DNA from: Amycolatopsis anabasis
GTDB lineage: Bacteria > Actinomycetota > Actinomycetes > Mycobacteriales > Pseudonocardiaceae
Assembly (NCBI RefSeq): GCF_009765355.1
Contig: NZ_VTHK01000050.1
Span: forward strand, 6,606 to 68,317
Reading direction: 5' to 3'
Length of the DNA stretch: 61,712 nucleotides
Shown: one piece after another, positions 19,001 through 24,481 of the stretch
Position numbering within the stretch: the first letter of the stretch is position 1
Layout of the letters: every line of letters starts with the position of its first letter
Position numbers and translations under genes: made by a program
Notes under the pieces: model-generated
Told to the model about the DNA's origin: nothing
Seen by the model: the letters and a program-made list of their open reading frames with translations, nothing else
Databases searched by the model: none

Positions 19001-20466
19001 CCCCGCACGGCAAACTCGACCGGAAGGCGTTGCCCGCGCCGGGGATCCGGCGGCGTGGCCGGGCACCGCGGAACGAGCGCGAGCGGGTGCTGTGCGATCT
19101 GTTCGCGGAGGTCCTCGGCGTGGCCGGGGTGTCCATCGACGACGGGTTCTTCGAACTCGGCGGGCATTCCCTGCTCGCGACCCGGCTGATCAGCCGCCTG
19201 CGCCAGGAGCTGGACGTGAACCTCCCGGCGCGGGTGCTGTTCGAGAAGCAGACCGTCGCGGAACTGGTGGCGCTGGAGGCGAATCCGGAACGCGAACTCG
19301 ACGACCGGATCGACCTGGCGGCCGAGGCGGTGCTCCCGCCCGAGATCACCGCGGCCGGTCGCGCCCCGATGAACGCCGTCGATCCCGCCCAGGTGCTGCT
19401 CACCGGGGCGACCGGGTTCCTCGGCGCGTTCCTGCTCCGGGAACTGCTGGACCGGACCCGTGCGCGGGTGTGGTGCCTGGTGCGCGCCGACGGCGAGGAC
19501 GCGGCGCTGGACCGGGTGCGGGCGGCGCTGACCCGGTACGGGCTGTGGCGGGAGTCCTTCCGCACGCGGATCGTCGCGGTACCGGGAAACCTGGAGAAAC
19601 CGTTGCTCGGCCTGGACGAACGGCGATTCGCCGAACTGGCCGGGGAGATCGACGCCGTCTACCACAACGGTGCGCGGGTGAACCACGTCGACGCGTACCC
19701 GCGGTTGAAGGCGGCGAACGTGCTGGGCACCCGGGAGATCCTGCGACTGGCGAGCACCGGCCGGGTCAAACCCGTGCACTACATGTCGACGTGTTCGGTC
19801 GCGGTCGGGCTCGGCGAGAATCCGGAAGTGCTGACCGAGGACTGCCGGGTCGCCCCGGATTCGGTGCCGCCCAGCGGGTATGCGGCGAGCAAGTGGGTCG
19901 CCGAGGAACTGGTGTGGGCGGCGATCGAGCGGGGCATCCCGGTCACCGTGTACCGGCCGAGCCGGGTCAGCGGGCATTCGGTGACCGGGGCGTGCGGCAC
20001 CGAGGACGGGTTCTGGAACCTGATCCGGGCGATCGTCGAACTCGGCGCCGCACCGGACCGGTTGGCGGCGGATCTGGAGTTCGTCCCGGTCGACTACCTC
20101 GCCGGCGCCGTGGTCCGGCTGGCCGGGCAACCGGATGCGGCGGGGCGCGCGTACCACCTGACCAGTCCCCGGCTGGTCGGCTACGACGCGGTGCTCGCCG
20201 AACTCCGGGACTTCGGCTACGACTTGGCCCGGGTCCCCTGGCCGGACTGGGACCGCCGCCTGGCCGACCGGACCGCCCGGGGAACCGGTTCCCTGGCCAC
20301 CGCCGCCCTGGTCGTCGACGAGTTCCGCGGCGACCACCCGACCGTCCACTTCGACCAGACGAACGTGCGCCGGGCGTTACCTGGGTTCCCCTGCCCATCG
20401 GTGACCATCTCCGCCATCCTCGCCTACTTCGTGGAGACTGGGTTCTTGCCGGTTCCGTTGAGGTAG
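7075..20466 (+). CDS. Non-ribosomal peptide synthetase, four modules with terminal reductase: (C-A-T)x4-Red
   Basis: The protein has 4463 residues. The ATG overlaps the upstream stop. Domains by nucleotide: C3 7090-8390 (HHILWDG, D-to-L type expected after an E domain), A3 8440-9820, T 9880-10080, C4 to 11460, A4 11510-12880, T ~13000, C5 13190-14530, A5 14560-15990, T ~16120, C6 16300-17620, A6 17660-19040, T ~19150, reductase 19390-20460. Pocket codes read by eye: A3 D-L-T-K-V-G-E-V-G (Asn), A4 D-A-W-T-V-A-A-V-C (Phe), A5 D-A-C-I-Y-G-L-I-Q (unassigned), A6 D-A-S-T-V-A-A-V-C (Tyr-like). The reductase has TGATGFLG and a YAASK (YxxxK) catalytic motif, so release is reductive, giving an aldehyde or, after a second reduction, an alcohol. 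TTA codons occur at 9124 and 20377. No MbtH gene is in view. Confidence 0.97.
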   Translation: MKRSRIEEILPLSPLQQGLLFHALYDEQAADVYVVQLFFDLEGELDTAALRAAGQALLRRHANLRAGFWHENVDQPVQIVAREVTLPWAEHDLSGLGPAQDAELRRLLDEDRARRFDLTRPPLLRCTLFRLGARRHRFVLTNHHILWDGWSMPVLVAELLELYARRGDDTALPRVTPYRNYLSWLAAQDRPAAESAWRETLAGAEPVLLAGTDPSRTPRTPERFSRDLPAEFTAALAARARRHGLTMNTLVQGAWGLLLGAVTGREDVLFGTTVSGRPPELPGVESMVGLFINTLPVRLNWTPDEPLRAVLSRAQDRQTALLAHQHLGLTEIQRLAGGGELFDTTTVFENYPLDAAGLGEPIAGLRVSAVDGRDSTHYPLGLTAAQHGPVLRLRLDYRPDLFDRTEVDRLATRYVRLLEAFAADPDQPVGRIDLLTGEERTRLLVERNATDRPVPAATVPELFEAQAARTPGAPAVLDGDRTLSYRELNGRANRLARWLVARGAGPERSVALVLPRSADLVVAVWAVLKTGAAYVPIEADYPAERIDYLIGDSRPVLTLTTLDGLELGEDDADLTDADRRAPLRPSHPAYVIYTSGSTGRPKGVVVEHRSVVDYLSWAADAYPGARGVSPLHSPVAFDLTVTALHLPLTVGGRLVVTELDGDAPAEPCTLLKATPSHLALLAELPDEFSPTGELVVGGEQLLGEVADRWRARRPGATVINEYGPTEVTVGCVEYRVRPGQELAPGPVPIGRPTWNTRVYVLDSALRPVPDGVAGELYLAGAGLARGYLNRPGLTAERFVACPFGGRMYRTGDVVRWNADGELEYLGRTDDQVKVRGFRIELGEIEAALARCPGIARAAVVARGDQLAGYVVPEPGHTPDRAELRRRLAATLPEYLVPSALVPLEALPLTPNGKLDRPALPAPDFAGVPGGRSPRSPREEILCGLFAEVLGVARVSIDDGFFELGGHSLLATRLVSRVRSALGVELSIRALFESPTVASLAGRLDGARGARTPLRPVERPGVVPLSLAQRRLWFLNRLEGATATYLMPLPLRLSGALDPVALGEALRDLLARHESLRTVFPEVDGEPVQRIVDTPELELSTVEYSAEDLRAAMSRGFDLTEEIPVRAALYSLGPEEHVLLMLVHHIAGDGWSAAALARDLSVAYAARCAGRAPEFTPLPVQYADYALWQRELLGSEDDPDSPIARQLAYWSRNLAGLPEEIALPADRPRPAVASHRGDRVELRIDPELHARVVRVARQAGASVFMVVQAGLAALLHRLGAGTDIPIGSPVAGRTDEALDDLVGFFVNTLVLRTDVSGDPSFRELVARVREIDLAAYAHQEVPFERLVEVLNPARSMARHPLFQVLLAFQNNAEATLELPGLRVTPEPVDSRSAKFDLSITLAERHTGSGTPDGIDGTAEFAVDLFDRETVRLLADRLVRLLDTVTADPARTVGQVDVLTAGERRSLVEWNDTARPVPEATVAELFEAQAARTPDAPAVVFEDSGLSYAELDERANRLARALIARGAGPERLVALRLPRSVDLVVAQLAVLKAGAAYLPVDPDYPDERIAFLLDDSAPVLTVSPEILAELLAEAANQPSGPVGRRVPVSGAAYVIYTSGSTGRPKGVVVSHRGAASLAAAQRDRFAVGPGSRVLQFASPSFDAAFWELCMSLLSGACLVLAPAERLMPGRALAELLTAQGITHATIPPAALAAMERLPDGMTLVVAGEACSSELVGRWSPGRRMVNAYGPTETTVCATMSEPLSGHVVPPIGGPVRNTRVYVLDSALRPVPPGVTGELYVAGVGLARGYLGRPGLTAERFVACPFGGRMYRTGDLARWNRAGELEFAGRADHQVKIRGFRVEPGEIEAVLGRCPGVAQALVLADRDRLIGYLRGTGLDAAVVRGFVADRLPDYLVPSAFVVLEEFPLTPNGKIDRKALPAPEARPGGRDPRTPREEALCGLFAEVLGLTRVSIDDGFFELGGHSLLATRLVSRIRAALGVELGIRALFEAPTVAELADRLEAAPRARPPLARRERPERLPLSFAQRRLWFLNRFDGASSAYHMPMALRLRGALDRAAVRAALGDVVARHESLRTVFPEVCGEPVQRVLDGVVPELAVSEVDDLDAALPAASAAGFDLTRDVPLRATLFALGPDEHVVLLLVHHIAGDGWSLAPLMRDFTRAYAARCAGRAPEFTPLPVQYADYALWQRELLGSEDDPDSPLARQLAYWSERLAGLPEELALPADRPRPPVAGRRGGRVPVRLDAKTHRALSNLAQDGQASLFMVVQAGLAALLHRLGAGTDIPIGTPIAGRTDEALDELVGCFVNTLVLRTDVSGNPSFRELVARVREIDLAAYAHQEVPFERLVEVLNPARSMARHPLFQVLLSFQNNAEAVLELPGLRVEPESTGRTDAKFDLAVTLAERHTAAGAPDGVEGGLEFSADLFEPESAEVLAERLVRLLTAAAEDPDRPLGDLELLGAAERRRLLTGWNDTEHEVPRRTVPELVAEQAARTPGNPAVLFADEALSYADLEARANRLARVLTAWGAGPERVVAVVLPRSADLIVAQLAVLKSGAAYLPIDPEYPAERINYLLGDAAPVAIVTAAGVELSSVDDPRPRLVLGDPETEACLAGQPAEFERAIDPASPAHVIYTSGSTGRPKGVVVEHRSLVSHLSWLAETYPLTAADVLLARTSAGFDAALCEVWPPLLAGAAIRVAPAEVTRDPARLVTFLAETGVTVAIFVPSLLAALPAPPPGHAVRRIYSGGEALPAALVADLTSAWRAPVVNLYGPTEATIQVTAWCGEPDGHTVPIGRPVWNTRLYVLDERLRPVPPGVPGELYAAGTQIARGYLNRPGLTAERFVACPFGGRVYRTGDLARWTADGELEYLGRTDDQVKIRGFRIELGEVEAALASAPGVEQAAAAARDDRLVAYLVGAAEPALVRKHLTEQVPAHLVPSAFVTLDALPLLPNGKLDRRALPEPELVTEVDGRAPRTPQEELLRGVFAEVLGLPRVGVHDDFFALGGHSLLATRLVSRVRSVLGAELPIRALFEAPTVAGLAGLLRGAGRARSAPEPRPRPERVPLSFAQRRLWFLNRLEGPSATYNMPMALRLRGALDREVLRAALGDVVARHESLRTIFPEVDGEPVQVVRAPEPVELSVVDVPEAGLAEALRAAAGYGFDLATEPPVRATLFAIGPDEHVVLVLVHHIAGDGWSGAPLARDLTAAYAARCAGRSPEFAPLPLQYADYALWQRETLGSEDDPASPIAAQLAYWTGQLADLPGELELPADRPRPAVATYRGDSVPVRLDAELHRGLSNLARSCGASVFMVVQAGLAALLHRLGAGTDIPIGSPIAGRTDEALDDLVGFFVNTLVLRTDVSGNPSFRELLSRVRETDLAAYEHQDVPFERLVEALNPARSMARHPLFQVLLAFQNTGAVALDLPGLRVEAEPAELTVAKFDLSMVLREEPDGLAGAVEFSVDLFDRATVAALVARLVRLLEFAVADPDRPLAEADLLIAGERQSLAEWNDTARPVPAMTVAELFEAQVARTPDLPAVVSGGFALSYVELNERANRLAHALIARGAGPEQLVALRLPRSVDLIVAILAVLKAGAAYLPIDPDYPAERIAYLLEDARPALVLTELEESGCPATDPGVRVPVTGAAYVIYTSGSTGRPKGVVVSHRGAASLAAGQIDRFRVRPGDRVLQFASPSFDAAFSELCMALLSGACLVLASAERLMPGPALAELLDAQRITHATIPPAALAALERLPGGMTLVAAGETCPPDLVDRWSPGRRMINAYGPTETTVCATMSEPLTPGRAIVPIGRPLWNAQVYVLDAALRPVPPGVVGELYVAGPGLARGYLGRPGLTAERFVACPFGGRMYRTGDLARWNRAGELEYVGRADDQVQLRGFRIELGEVEAAVAAAAETTRVAAVVREDLPGERRLVAYVVSTVDPGEVRARLVARLPEHLVPSAIVPIDALPLTPHGKLDRKALPAPGIRRRGRAPRNERERVLCDLFAEVLGVAGVSIDDGFFELGGHSLLATRLISRLRQELDVNLPARVLFEKQTVAELVALEANPERELDDRIDLAAEAVLPPEITAAGRAPMNAVDPAQVLLTGATGFLGAFLLRELLDRTRARVWCLVRADGEDAALDRVRAALTRYGLWRESFRTRIVAVPGNLEKPLLGLDERRFAELAGEIDAVYHNGARVNHVDAYPRLKAANVLGTREILRLASTGRVKPVHYMSTCSVAVGLGENPEVLTEDCRVAPDSVPPSGYAASKWVAEELVWAAIERGIPVTVYRPSRVSGHSVTGACGTEDGFWNLIRAIVELGAAPDRLAADLEFVPVDYLAGAVVRLAGQPDAAGRAYHLTSPRLVGYDAVLAELRDFGYDLARVPWPDWDRRLADRTARGTGSLATAALVVDEFRGDHPTVHFDQTNVRRALPGFPCPSVTISAILAYFVETGFLPVPLR
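10576..10677 (+). repeat. 102-bp exact repeat shared by C4 and C5 (second copy 13627-13728)
   Basis: By eye the two stretches match at every base, including third codon positions, at an offset of 3051 bp. They encode the segment of the condensation domain containing PLPVQYADYALWQREL. Identity at synonymous sites points to recent recombination between modules. Confidence 0.85.
11880..12350 (+). repeat. A4 core nearly identical to A6 core (18020-18490)
   Basis: The substrate-binding cores of A4 and A6 share nearly all residues from YVIYTSGSTG through CATMSEPL, while the flanks of the A domains are much more different. The one pocket difference is codon TGG (Trp, 12064) in A4 against TCC (Ser, 18199) in A6, the position corresponding to GrsA Trp239. 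Confidence 0.85.
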
Positions 20467-20476
20467 GCGGGTGACG

Positions 20477-20526
20477 GGGTCGTGAGTGTTTGAACCGGTT
20501 AGAACCGGCCCAAACACTCACGACCC
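20477..20526. terminator. 16-bp stem hairpin between convergent genes
   Basis: Arms 20477-20492 and 20511-20526 are fully complementary around an 18-nt loop that contains AACCGGTT. It lies 10 bp after the NRPS stop and 20 bp from the stop of the facing gene, so it can serve as a bidirectional terminator. There is no U tract, as is common in actinomycetes. Confidence 0.8.
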
Positions 20527-20546
20527 GGTCAGTAGGCGACCCGTGG

Positions 20547-21026
20547 TCAGTTCCCTTGCACGGTGCCGGTGATGGTGCCGCCGAACAGGGGGAGGACCGT
20601 GCCGTCGCAGTGGGAGGCGGCGGTTTGGTAGCCCTGGTTCCGCAGGTCGGATTTGGTGGCTTCGGCCCAGGCGGAGCAGTCGTTCAGCGCGGTGATGCCG
20701 GTGAACGTCCGCCGCACCTCGTGGGCGGGCTGCGGAGCCGGTTCGTCCGGGCGGACGCCGTTCCCGACGACCGTGCCGGTCCACCCGCCGGCGAGCGGCG
20801 GCAACGCCCACCCCGAGCAGTTGTGCGTGGCGTTCGGGTAACCCTGGGCGCGCAGCTGGGCCTTGAGGTCCTCGCCCCAGTTGGTGCACTGGCCCAGGCT
20901 GGCACCCCCGCTGAACTTCACCTCGAACTTGACCGGCTCCAGCGAACCCGGTTCGGCGGCCGCCAGACCTTGTCCTAAGAGGACGGTGGCGACCGCGGCC
21001 ATACCGGCCACGACGTGTCGTTTCAT
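20547..21026 (-). CDS. Small secreted protein with two Cys-pair domains
   Basis: 159 residues. ATG at 21026 is preceded by AAGGAGGAG at good spacing. The N-terminus (MKRH, then a hydrophobic stretch ending GLAAAEP) is a Sec signal peptide. The mature part holds two copies of a motif I write as C-x2-W-x7-L-R-x-Q-G-x7-C-x-G: first CTNW...LRAQG...CSGW, then CSAW...LRNQG...CDG. Each is followed by a Gly-rich tail with TGTV. The two Cys per domain, 22 residues apart, probably form a disulfide outside the cell. Same family as the genes at 21038, 33458 and 33712. The family is not one I recognise; function unknown. It follows the gene at 21038 by 11 bp and probably shares its transcript. Confidence 0.85.
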   Translation of the reverse strand: MKRHVVAGMAAVATVLLGQGLAAAEPGSLEPVKFEVKFSGGASLGQCTNWGEDLKAQLRAQGYPNATHNCSGWALPPLAGGWTGTVVGNGVRPDEPAPQPAHEVRRTFTGITALNDCSAWAEATKSDLRNQGYQTAASHCDGTVLPLFGGTITGTVQGN

Positions 21027-21037
21027 CGGCTCCTCCT

Positions 21038-21292
21038 TCAGGACGCTTCGATCGTGCCGTACGACGGGATCCAGCCGGCGCAGTTCGCCATCGGGAAGTT
21101 CGTGTACCCCTGGGCGCGCAGTTCGTTCTGGGTGCGCCCGAGCCAGTTCAGGCAGTCCCACAAGGTCGGGAACCACTGGTGGTAGCTGACCGGTTCCACC
21201 GCGTTCGTGCTGTCCTCCGCGTGCGCGGTGCCCAGGCTCAGGCTCAGCGCGATTCCCGCGGTCGCGGCGATGGCGGCGATACGACGTCGCAT
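21038..21292 (-). CDS. Small secreted single-domain Cys-pair protein
   Basis: 84 residues. Start ATG at 21292 with a GGAGAG-type ribosome site just upstream. The signal peptide begins MRRRIAAIAATAGIA and ends GTAHAED. The mature ~60 residues contain one domain: CLNW, seven residues, LRAQGY, then CAGW. Here the second loop is one residue longer than in the paralogues. First gene of a two-gene unit with 20547-21026. It diverges from the polysaccharide operon at 21421, which makes a shared control region possible. No enzyme motif is visible; a structural, binding or inhibitor-like role is only a guess. Confidence 0.82.
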   Translation of the reverse strand: MRRRIAAIAATAGIALSLSLGTAHAEDSTNAVEPVSYHQWFPTLWDCLNWLGRTQNELRAQGYTNFPMANCAGWIPSYGTIEAS

Positions 21293-21420
21293 ACGTTCTC
21301 CCTCTCCTCGGGTGCCCGCGGTGGGCACTCGACCGCCGGATGTGACCCCGATCCGGGTATGACGCCGAAGCCCCGAAGATCCCCTGGGCGTTGGCACTCA
21401 GCCGCCGAAGTGCGCCGCGT
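21293..21420. promoter_or_regulatory. Divergent control region between secreted-protein pair and polysaccharide operon 1
   Basis: This 128-bp stretch must hold both promoters. It contains a 6-bp inverted repeat (GTGCCC at 21312, GGGCAC at 21323) and a direct repeat GGCACTCnnCCGCCG at 21324-21338 and 21393-21407, spaced 69 bp. I cannot point to convincing -35/-10 boxes. Confidence 0.4.
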
Positions 21421-22314
21421 GTGAGCGCGGACACGCCGTCCGCCGTCATAACCACGGCGCACCGGCATCGGGTTCTCGTGCTCGGTTACCTGGAACTCCT
21501 CGCCTCGGCGGCGGCGTACGCCGTGGGCATCGTCGCGCAGAGCGTCGCGGCCCGCCGCGCCGAACGGCGTCCGGGCCTGGACGCGCGCCTGCTCACCCGG
21601 CTCGCCGCCGACCGGCTCTACCTCCTGGGTTTCGGCGCGCAGGTGACCGGGTTCGCGCTCGCCTTCCTCGCCCGCGGCACGCTGCCGCTCTACCTCGTGC
21701 AGGCCGGAGCCTCCTCGGCCGCCGGGCTCGCGGCGCTGTTCGGGGCGCTCGTGCTGGGCTGGCGGATCCGCCCGGCCGAACTCGCCGTGCTCGTGGTCCT
21801 GGCCGCCGGGGTGGTCCTGCTGGTCGGCGCGGCGCGCCCGTCGACGGCCCGGGAAATGCCCGCCGAACTGGGTTTCGTCCTGCTCGGCGTGCTGCTGGTG
21901 ACCGTCGTCCTCGCCCTCCCCGCCCTGCGGGCGACCGGTTCGCGCAGCGCCCTCGCCCTCGGCGTGCTCGCCGGGGTCGCCTTCGCCGTGCTCGCCATGA
22001 CCAGCCGCCCGCTCGCCGACGGCCCGCTGCTGGAACTGCCCCTGCGCCCGCTCACCTGGCTGATGCTCGCCTCCGCGCTCGTCGGCCAGGCCCTGCTGGC
22101 CGCCGCGCTGCAACGCGGTTCGGCCACCGCGACCGCGGCGTCGATGGACGCGGTGAGCGTGGTGCTCGCCTCGGTGCTCGGCGTCGTCGCACTCGGTGAC
22201 CTGATCACGCCCGGCCGCGAGTGGTGGGTCGCGCTCGGCCTGACCCTGGTGGTGACCGGCGTGGTCGCGCTCGGCACCAAAGCGGCTCCGGCGCGCCAGG
22301 AGGTTCCGGCGTGA
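21421..22314 (+). CDS. DMT/EamA-like multi-pass membrane protein
   Basis: 297 residues from the GTG at 21421; a GTG at 21478 is an alternative, and neither has a strong ribosome site. About nine to ten hydrophobic helices are visible, e.g. LELLASAAAYAVGIVAQSV near the N-terminus and WWVALGLTLVVTGVVALG at the C-terminus. The spacing of short helices and the repeat-like halves resemble the drug/metabolite transporter superfamily. First gene of the polysaccharide operon. The stop overlaps the deacetylase start (GTGA). It could export or flip a precursor, but the substrate cannot be read from the sequence. Confidence 0.75.
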   Translation: MSADTPSAVITTAHRHRVLVLGYLELLASAAAYAVGIVAQSVAARRAERRPGLDARLLTRLAADRLYLLGFGAQVTGFALAFLARGTLPLYLVQAGASSAAGLAALFGALVLGWRIRPAELAVLVVLAAGVVLLVGAARPSTAREMPAELGFVLLGVLLVTVVLALPALRATGSRSALALGVLAGVAFAVLAMTSRPLADGPLLELPLRPLTWLMLASALVGQALLAAALQRGSATATAASMDAVSVVLASVLGVVALGDLITPGREWWVALGLTLVVTGVVALGTKAAPARQEVPA

Positions 22315-23249
22315 TCGCCAGCGTCTCCCTGGATCTGGACAACCTCTGGTCCTACCTGAAAACCCACGGCGACCCGGACTGGGAACGCCGCCCCAGCTAC
22401 CTGCCCGCCGCGGTGCCCCGCCTGCTCGAACTCCTCGGCGACCACGCGGCCACGGTGTTCGTGGTCGGCGCGGACGCGGCGCGGGAGGACGGCGCGAAGG
22501 CGGTCGCCGAGTTCGCCGCGGCCGGGCACGAGGTGGCCAACCATTCCTACGAGCACGAACCCTGGCTGCACCGCTACACCCGCGACCGGCTGGAAGCCGA
22601 GATCGCGAAAACCGAGGACGCGATCGTCCAGGCCGGCGCCCCGCGGCCGATCGGCTTCCGCGGCCCCGGATACAGCGTCACGCCCGCCCTGCTCGAGCTG
22701 CTCGCCGAACGCGGATACGCCTACGACGCCAGCACACTGCCCACCTGGATCGGGCCGCTCGCGCGCTTCTACCACAACCGCACCGCGGGCGCGGGCAGCG
22801 GCAGCGACGAACTGTTCGGCGGCTTTTCCCAGGTCCGCGCGCCACTGCGGCCGTACCGCTGGCGCGTCCCCGGTGACCTGATCGAACTGCCGGTCACCAC
22901 GATGCCGCTGCTGCGCGTGCCGATCCACGGTTCCTACCTGCTGCGGCTGCACGAGGCCGCGCCCCGGCTGGCGCGCCGCTACTTCGCGACCGCGCTGCGG
23001 TTGTGCCGGTGGCGCCGGATCTCGCCGTCACTTCTGCTGCACCCCACCGACATCCTGGATCGCCGGGAGGCACCGGGCCTGGAGTTCTTCCCCGGGATGA
23101 ACGTTCCGGGGAAGGACAAGGCGGCCCTGCTGGCGTGGGTGCTCGCCGCACTGCGCGCACATCACGAGGTCGTCGGCACGGGCGAGCACGTCGCCCGGCT
23201 GCGCGCGGATGCCTTGCGCCACCGCGATGTCCGGCGGGTGCGCGGGTGA
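22311..23249 (+). CDS. NodB-type polysaccharide deacetylase
   Basis: 312 residues; GTG at 22311 with CAGGAGG eight bases upstream. It shows the carbohydrate esterase 4 fold markers: SLDLDN near the N-terminus (metal/catalytic Asp region), NHSYEHEPW (H-x3-5-H metal ligands, residues ~77-85) and GFRGPGYSVTP (arginine motif). Such enzymes remove N-acetyl groups from hexosamines in a metal-dependent way. No signal peptide is apparent, so it may act on a lipid-linked precursor inside the cell. Its overlap with both neighbours ties it to the polysaccharide pathway; N-acetylhexosamine units would also fit the UDP-GlcNAc epimerase at 38100. Confidence 0.88.
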   Translation: MIASVSLDLDNLWSYLKTHGDPDWERRPSYLPAAVPRLLELLGDHAATVFVVGADAAREDGAKAVAEFAAAGHEVANHSYEHEPWLHRYTRDRLEAEIAKTEDAIVQAGAPRPIGFRGPGYSVTPALLELLAERGYAYDASTLPTWIGPLARFYHNRTAGAGSGSDELFGGFSQVRAPLRPYRWRVPGDLIELPVTTMPLLRVPIHGSYLLRLHEAAPRLARRYFATALRLCRWRRISPSLLLHPTDILDRREAPGLEFFPGMNVPGKDKAALLAWVLAALRAHHEVVGTGEHVARLRADALRHRDVRRVRG

Positions 23250-24481
23250 GCGGCGTGCACGTCGTCCTGCCGGGCCCGACGGACGTCCGCGGCTGGAAGC
23301 TGACCCGGGCCGGGGAGCGGCTGCTGCAGGTTTCCGCCTGCGCGACCGTGGGCTGCGCGCCGATCGAGGGCTATCTGCTGGACGTGCAGGCGCAGCTGGC
23401 GAAACTGCCGACGGTCCTGCTCGCCGCGAGCTGGTGCGCGGTCCGGATCCGGCGGCGCGAACGCCCGCTGTTCCACCCGGTGCACGCCCTGCTCGCCGCC
23501 CTGGCCGCGGTGGTGCTGCTGACCACGGTGACGCATCTGGCCGATCCGTTCGCGGTGGAGTACGCGGTCCGGTGGCTGCCGTTCCTCGTGGTCACCGCGA
23601 TCCTCATCGACGTGGCCGCGCGCGAGGTGCCGCCGCGCGCGCTGCTGGCCGCCGCCGTCGCCGGTGCGCTGGTCGCCGGGGTCGGCGCGTTGTACAGCGT
23701 GCTCGCCGAGGGCGATCCCCGCGCCACCGGTCCCCTGCAGGATCCGAACGATCTGGCCTACGTCCTGGTCGCGGCCCTGCCCCTGCTGGTCGCGCTGACC
23801 CCGCTCGACGCGGCGCACCGGCGGCGGGTCGCCCGCCCGGTGCTCGCCGCGACCGCCGCGGCCGTGCTGATCCTCGGCGCGGCCATGACCCTGTCCCGGG
23901 GCGGCGGGTTCGCGCTGCTCGCGGCGACCGGCTGGCTGGTGGCCCGCCGCGTGCTGCCGCTGCGCGTGCTCGCGGGCGCCCTGGCCGCGGTGGCGTTGGC
24001 CGCCGTCGCCCTGTTCGCCGGCCACGACCTGTCCCGGGCACTGGACGAGAAGACCTTCATCGCCTCGTCCAATGTGGACGCACGCGAAGTGCGCTGGCAG
24101 GCCGCCGCCCGGATGTTCGCGGAGAACCCCGTGCTCGGCGTCGGCCCCGGGGGATTCCGCGGCAACTACGCGACCGTGTCGCACAACGCGGAGATCGCCG
24201 AGCCCACGGCGGTGGCGCACAACATGTACCTCGAGGTCGCCGCCGAACTCGGCCTGCCGGGGTTCGCGCTGTTCGTCGCGGTCATCGCCGGAGCCCTGGT
24301 CGCGAGCGAACGCGCGTTCCGGGCGAGCACGGATCGCCGCCCGATGGCGGCCGTGCAGGCGAGCCTGATCGCCGTGCTCGTGGCGTCCGCCTTCCTGTCC
24401 GAGCAGTACTACCTGTCGCTGTGGTCGATGGTCGCCCTCGCCTGCGCCGCCGACCTCCGAACCAGACCCGAAGGACACTGA
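23246..24481 (+). CDS. O-antigen ligase/polymerase-like membrane protein (Wzy_C family)
   Basis: 411 residues. GTG at 23246 overlaps the deacetylase stop. Ten or more transmembrane helices surround a large extracytoplasmic loop. Family signatures are LQDPNDLAYVL, then R-W-Q-A-A near residue 285, NPVLGVGPGGFRG and HNMYLEVAAELGLPG, the last typical of Wzy/WaaL-type proteins that polymerise or transfer lipid-linked repeat units. In this locus it is the only candidate polymerase, acting on the outer face of the membrane after flipping. Whether it polymerises or ligates cannot be told from sequence. Confidence 0.87.
   Translation: MSGVHVVLPGPTDVRGWKLTRAGERLLQVSACATVGCAPIEGYLLDVQAQLAKLPTVLLAASWCAVRIRRRERPLFHPVHALLAALAAVVLLTTVTHLADPFAVEYAVRWLPFLVVTAILIDVAAREVPPRALLAAAVAGALVAGVGALYSVLAEGDPRATGPLQDPNDLAYVLVAALPLLVALTPLDAAHRRRVARPVLAATAAAVLILGAAMTLSRGGGFALLAATGWLVARRVLPLRVLAGALAAVALAAVALFAGHDLSRALDEKTFIASSNVDAREVRWQAAARMFAENPVLGVGPGGFRGNYATVSHNAEIAEPTAVAHNMYLEVAAELGLPGFALFVAVIAGALVASERAFRASTDRRPMAAVQASLIAVLVASAFLSEQYYLSLWSMVALACAADLRTRPEGH

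Noticed and set aside
21393..21415. CIRCE-like heat-shock element (GCACT...AGTGC)
   Set aside because: Only five bases per arm match and the spacing is one base short of the CIRCE consensus; the adjacent genes are not chaperones.
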